Positions 58,590 to 64,000 of a DNA stretch of 64,000 nt are shown here, piece after piece. Numbering within the stretch: position 1 is the stretch's first letter; each line of letters begins with the position of its first letter. The DNA comes from Chrysopilus asiliformis (Eukaryota; Arthropoda; Insecta; Diptera; Rhagionidae). A program made the translations under genes and the position numbers. The DNA lies in assembly GCA_964034945.1 (NCBI GenBank), contig OZ035963.1:66980682-67044681 (forward strand), read 5' to 3'. The notes below the pieces were generated by a model. That model was not told where the DNA came from and did no database searches. It saw nothing but the letters and a program-made list of their open reading frames with translations.

Positions 58590-61500
58590 TAATTTTTGTT
58601 ATATACCACACAAAAGGAAATATGGTGACCCTACTTATACTCCACCTTTTTGGTGAAAATTCTCCAACTTTTGCGAACAAAACTGAGCAAATTTTGTACT
58701 TCGAAAGAAGTTGTTTATTGGCAAATGCTAAGCAAGCACATTTGTTCACTTTTATTGATACAAACTTGAAAATTTGTTCTAAAGAAGAGAAGTGTAAGCA
58801 TATATATGCTCATGTTTATGTATACGACTGAATGTGTGGGCTGTAATATTAAGTGGGATGACTTTTGATTATTTTGAAAATGCATGCCAAATTTTCTTGA
58901 GATACTTCGAGATAGTAGGTACAAGAGAACTCCCACGCTTTTCAAAAAATAAAGACAGTAAGTACAAATTTTAACGACCCAAAAATATCGTCGCATAATC
59001 TACTCCTAATTAATTTAAAGTTATTTTATAAAACAACCTACCCAAGTCTTTAGATGTTTTTTCATCCCTCACAAAAATACCTCACCTAATTTCCCAAAAA
59101 TTGTTGATGTTATCGAAATTTTCACGGCATGTGCTCAAATATAAAACCAATAAAAAATCCATTTCACCTTTTATCACCCGCATGTGTTTCTTGGTTTCCA
59201 GCAAGGTCCCTAATTATTTCTCACCCCCCTCAAAAACACCCAAGACTGAAAAACAAACAGCAAATGAAAATCTTCAGTTCTAAGGTAAAATTTTCATTCT
59301 CATTGTCACCAAAGTCTATTATTCATCTACCAACAGAATCCTTGAATAAGTTTTAACATTCCCAAGCGTGAAACTTCCAACTTTGACATTCAATATGTCA
59401 AAGTTTTGACATTGTTCAGTTTAATTCCGTTTACATTTATTTACATTTGTCCCGGCATCCTTTTGCGCTCCCAAACCCGATCATAGCAAAGTTCATTAAG
59501 AAACTTTTCTCAATTTCGTAAAATGATAAACGCAGAATTATTTCCCAAACGCGAAGAATTCTCGAAAATTCCTTGAAACGACAACAACAATTACCACTCA
59601 ATTAGGATAAACTTTACTCGCACTTTCGTGGTAAATTGAGCAAATTTTTTATGAAAACGAAATGAAAGTTTCCATTTTCTTTTACAAGGACTTTCATCTA
59701 CCTTTTGGATAAATGTCAGAGGTTTTAGGACCAGAAGAGTCCTCATAAATAATTTAAAGTGATTGATTTCACAAAAACACCAGACCTGAGCTCTATGTCC
59801 TTTGGGTCACTACCGAAGGACAACATTTTAGATGTCCCTCTGGCGAAATCTCAATGGTCATTGCACTTTTATCCCAATAGCTGTCCATAAATTCAGAGAT
59901 TTAGCACAAAATTTAGCATAAGGACAGAGTGAAACTCTGAACATGGTCCCAAAAGTACTTCCAGCGATTTCAACCCACCTTAGATTCCAAATTATTATGT
60001 ATACAAGTATGTTTACATAAAACCACATCACATCAAATTCTTATGAAAACTGTATGAGAACCATGAATTTTCCAAAGCTCTTCATTTCTGGTATAAATCT
60101 ATTACAGCATATTATGTAAGTCATGGACATTTCCAACTAGAAAAAAGTGTGAAGATTTTAATTGTGACGTTGAAATTGCGATTTCCAGAACTACAAATTG
60201 AAAAAATTAATATTTTTTTTCAAATATCTCGAGAACTATTAAAGATACGTAAAAACCGCAAAAGGAAAAACGCATTTGATTTCCTTCGAATTTGGTTATA
60301 TGCATTTTTTTCTCAAAAGCGCAAATTTCCCTAGATTTTATTGTAGAAAATTTTATACCCTTAAAACTTTGTTATATCCATTTTTTCCCAAAAGCGCATT
60401 GTTTTCGAGAAGTAGGTGTTATATCTAAATAACCCTTTTTGAGGTTAACCAATTCTTCATGAATTTTAGTATTTTAACAAAAGGATGAAGTGAAAAACTT
60501 TTCTTAAGTCAACAGTCATTTGGAAGAGTAAATATTTGAGATGACATTAACACTCGCTAATAATAATATTTTCCAACATTTTTCAAGGGGGAAAAATAGC
60601 GAATGTGACTAAAACAAATTAATTATGGCATTTAAATATGTAGTAATAATTAACGGTTTGTAAGTTATGACAGAATGGTAGCTGAATGAAATATACGATG
60701 GCAAATTTTCAACCATTTATGGTTAGATCGTTTTAAAACTGAATACCAAGAACGACCCAAATTCATTTAAACTTTGCACGAAGCTCGATTTTCATTCTTC
60801 TTCCTTGTTTTTGTTCACCTCGTTCATATATCATGATGTGTCTTAAATGTAACAAAACACACATATGTATATATCCTTCTAAAACACTTTGTACCCTTTT
60901 TTGCCATCTACTGAGTCTATAAAAACACTCCTTATAGTAGGAATAGTAGTAGCAGTGGGAAATTTGCTACAGTAAACGTATGAAGAAAAATATTCTTGAT
61001 CTTCCCTTTTGTATAAAACCGGGGATCCTTTGGGATATCATCTTTCCTACATCAGCTCTCACAAGTCTCGTAAATATCTTTTTTTTATATAAAAACCTCT
61101 TAAAACTTTTATCCAAGTTAAATGCCATCGCAACACCAACAAAGACGATTTCAACACACAAAATGTGAGACGAAAAAAAATTAATGGAAGCAAGACAGGA
61201 TAATAGCTGTAAGTAGGGAAAAGTTCCTCAACGTGGATTTCAATGGAAATTAAAGATCGTTTTTGAATTGCCGTTGAATTTCCTGCGGCGAGGTGTCATT
61301 GTCGTCGTTAGTTCATCGCCATCACATCAGGAAGAGACAAAAATTCTTATTTATATTCGTTTTCGATGTCAGAATCATAGAGCCGTAAATGTCTGTCTAT
61401 TAAGCATGAGATTACAATTGTAATCCACTCAAGTATTAAAAGAACATTGTCAGAAATCCATCCATCCATTTATCCAACCCTCTGTCATACATCAGCCGTC

Positions 61501-63217
61501 TTAGGATACGCTTTTCCAGTGTTTTCCCAACATTGGTTGATCTACATCCCCGATAAAATTGGGTTGTCTCTCCAATTTGGCTTAGTATGAATAACACGAA
61601 CTCTACGTGAGCCTATTGCCTAAATAAGATTATATTTGCGCATATTATGATGTTACTATAATAAAAAATAAGACAAGTAGAAGATAAGGATGGTGTCCTT
61701 AATCGAAATATAGCATAGCAACCCCTAGTAGCTGACATTTTTTCAGGAAATGAAATTTCACAAATATTTACATTTTTATATTATTTTTATTTATTTGAAA
61801 ATTTCGAAAATTAAGCTTAGGTACTTGCTTGTTGACAATTGTGGGTAATGTAGCGTAACTACAAATTTATATTTCTAAAAAGGGTTAAAAGCTTCCTATT
61901 ATTTAAAGCACCAAAAATATGAAGACTTTTTTAAAGGACCAATCTTAGGTGACCTAAAAACGGTAGTAGTATTGCGAGTTTTTGCACAAAACTCAAGATA
62001 GAGTATCTATAAAATACAAATATATATTTTAAAATAACCATATTTATCGAGCAATTTTTAAATCAAATTTCATTTTTAGTTATACAGCATATTACACAAT
62101 TTGATTGCATAAATTCCTATTACTGTCACATTTACTCTATTTTGCTCGTATTTTATATGATTTCTTATGTACGAATAAGAACCCCAAACTAACCGCCAAA
62201 TGAACCGTGCTTGGTTGAGGTAGGCATTTATCAAGTGAAAAGATTCATAGCAGGTTTCATGCCTCTCATTTTTTTGCCCCTAAATAAATTTTTTTACCTC
62301 GAATTTTTTTCTCTTTTTTTCCAGCATTCAGAAGAGGACGAATAGTAAACTTCCGATCGGCAACCTGAAGTTATTCAGGATGTAAATAAAAGGTCCTTTT
62401 TTTTACCATCTGAAAGACGCTGCTGGATTTATGTTACAAATACAAGCCTCCCATCATGGAAACTGACACTTCTATTCAAGGAAAAGAGTTCCATCATTCG
62501 GGATAACTTAAGCCAACTGGATAAAGTGAAGCTAACACTTTGCAAAGGTATAAAATATCCTGAATATCCTATAGGCTTGGTTATAGCTTCGAAGGGATAA
62601 AAAATCAATGGGCGCTAAAATATCGAAACTCAATGCTTTCACCACCATTTGAGAAAATGATTTATAATTTTGTTGGTTAAATAAATAAGTAAAAATAAAG
62701 AAAAACTGCGAAATTGATAATAAATTAAAGTACCTACTTTAGAAGGTTAAATTTTATTAAAAAGTGTTTTTAATTTTTTTTCAAACCAATTTTCTTTTAC
62801 TGTTCCCGCATTTAAATGCAAATTAATGAAAAAAATCAACTAAAAACGTTTTTCAATTCATTTTTAAATATTCAAGCAAAATTTCCATTGAAAACATTAA
62901 ATATAAAAGCAGAATTCCATGCCAATTTTGTTTATTTCACATGTGTATATCAATGTCAAAGAACTTTCTCATCAAATGCATGAGATTTCACATATATTAA
63001 TTTTTTGATTGCAGTCACGTGGAGATAAATCAAACGAATTTTTCGCGTGTTGGGAAAAATCAATTCTATCATGTCAGACGTGGTGGGGATGACTAATGAC
63101 ACCATAGTCAGATCGAATTCCGTGTAATGGCAATAAAAAAAATTAACAAAATATTTTGATGTTAATAAATTCGCTCATTTATTATGTTTCACATTAAAGC
63201 TTTTTCATTATTCAAAG

Positions 63218-63273
63218 AATTCATTTTGTTAAAGCAAATTAAGAATGATGAATTTGCTTTAACAAATTGAATT
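63218..63273. repeat. Near-perfect 23-bp inverted repeat with 10-nt loop
   Basis: The left arm 63218-63240 and right arm 63251-63273 pair with one mismatch around the loop AAGAATGATG. The inner 15 bp (TTGTTAAAGCAAATT) are perfect. AT-rich arms make chance more likely than for the 39164 hairpin. Confidence 0.8.
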
Positions 63274-63384
63274 GCATTTAAGAAAAAGTTCTTTTGTTAA
63301 GTGTTATCTAATTTTCAGAAGAGACTTTCAAAGGAGCCGACTTTGGCGTGGGACTCATTGGATAAAATTTTTAAAATACGTCCG

Positions 63385-63490
63385 CCTTATGTCTGTTTGT
63401 TCGCTTGTAACTTGAAAACTACAGAACCGATTGGGAGGAAATTTTAAGCGAAGATTTTTAGTATACGTAAGCGGGTTATATGGGAGAAGA
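63385..63490 (+). repeat. Possible relic of repeat family D
   Basis: Contains TGTCTGTTTGTTCGCTTGTA, then GAAAACTACAGAACCGATTG and GAAATTTTAAGCGAAG, in the same order as TGTCTGTTTGTT, GAAAACGGTTGAACCAATTG and GAAATTTGGCACGG in family D copy 1. Strongly diverged; boundaries approximate. Confidence 0.4.
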
Positions 63491-64000
63491 TAACCCAAAT
63501 ATGCTCTTTTCTTTTTATTTAGTCCTCTGCTACCTACATATCCTTTGAAGAGATTTTGGCCTCGTTTTCTGTATTAAACGATTGTTCCCCACACCATAAA
63601 AGGTTTACATCTACTTAACTCAACCCCTATCTCTGTGAACTAAACCCGAATTTAAACATTAAATAAGTAAATAGCAAAAGGTCAACGAAAGCCACAACTC
63701 TTATATAAAATCACTACAATAACCTTCTCCTTACAAAAAACTGTAATAAATATAAAATTTCAATAAACTGATGATTGATATAATTTCGAAGCTAACCGAA
63801 GCTTAGCTCAACGACAACCAATTAATAGAAACAAATGAAATATAGTGGCGCGAAAAACGAACATCAAAACAAGAAAATTATTACAAAAATGATAAATATT
63901 GATATCGTAAATGCTGGAGTTTTTTATTATTTATAATCCCGTGTCACTTAATATCTGCTTTCAATCGAAAAATCAATTTTAATTCCCCACCACACATGCC

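Larger units (their letters stand above)
57395..64000. other. Non-coding stretch, no supported gene
   Basis: Only chance-like open frames (the longest about 93 codons at 58715-58996) are seen. It holds three degenerate units of about 60 bp near 58458-58589, a hairpin at 63218-63273, and a segment near 63385-63490 (TGTCTGTTTGTTCGC ... GAACCGATTGGGAGGAAATTT) that resembles repeat family D. No RNA gene or spliced exon was recognised. Confidence 0.5.

Noticed and set aside
1..64000. CRISPR arrays, tRNA and rRNA genes
   Set aside because: No regularly spaced identical repeats with unique spacers and no tRNA-like or rRNA-like sequence was recognised; the tRNA-like match at 52917-52934 is a primer binding site.

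Overview
The window is AT-rich, gene-poor animal DNA, most likely from an insect and probably a fly. Four observations point that way: long stretches full of stop codons, one isolated GC-rich exon with clean GT-AG splice sites, a Ty3/gypsy retrotransposon whose primer binding site matches fly tRNA-Lys (from memory), and interspersed repeats built on GACAGACGGACATG arrays of a kind I associate with Diptera. There are no bacterial features: no operons, rRNA, CRISPR or ribosome-binding-site-led genes.

Layout. Positions 1-18604 are intergenic or intronic DNA. They hold a 979-bp palindrome-rich element with terminal inverted repeats (9246-10224) and two copies of an ACAG/ACGG-containing repeat (about 13402-13960 and 15340-15830). 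The only convincing host coding sequence is a minus-strand exon at 18605-19546: 314 codons of low-complexity, Ser/Gly-rich, probably cytosolic N-terminal protein sequence. Positions 19555-45111 have no supported gene. They carry a candidate inverted-repeat element (28055-28759), an inverted copy of the ACAG/ACGG repeat (32440-33010), two inverted copies of a second family (34814-35105 and 38965-39095), a 93-bp direct repeat and a perfect 24-bp hairpin (39164-39218).

The centrepiece is a complete 9,701-bp minus-strand LTR retrotransposon at 45112-54812. It has 1,875-bp TG...CA LTRs that look identical, a 4-bp AAGG target duplication, an 18-nt tRNA-Lys primer binding site, an intact gag and an intact pol (protease, reverse transcriptase, RNase H, integrase). 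Gag begins with a complete RING-H2 zinc finger of the E3 ubiquitin ligase type, placed ahead of the capsid region and zinc knuckles. Pol lies in the -1 frame behind a textbook A AAA AAC slippery heptamer followed by a potential GC-rich stem. So the element appears to make a RING-Gag and, by frameshifting, a RING-Gag-Pol. There is no env, and no recognisable polypurine tract before the 3' LTR.

Right of the element, a 1,960-bp segment (1,338 bp of LTR plus 622 bp of flank) is tandemly duplicated (53475-55434 and 55435-57394). This creates a third, truncated LTR. The rest (57395-64000) has no supported gene, only short repeats and a near-perfect hairpin at 63218-63273.
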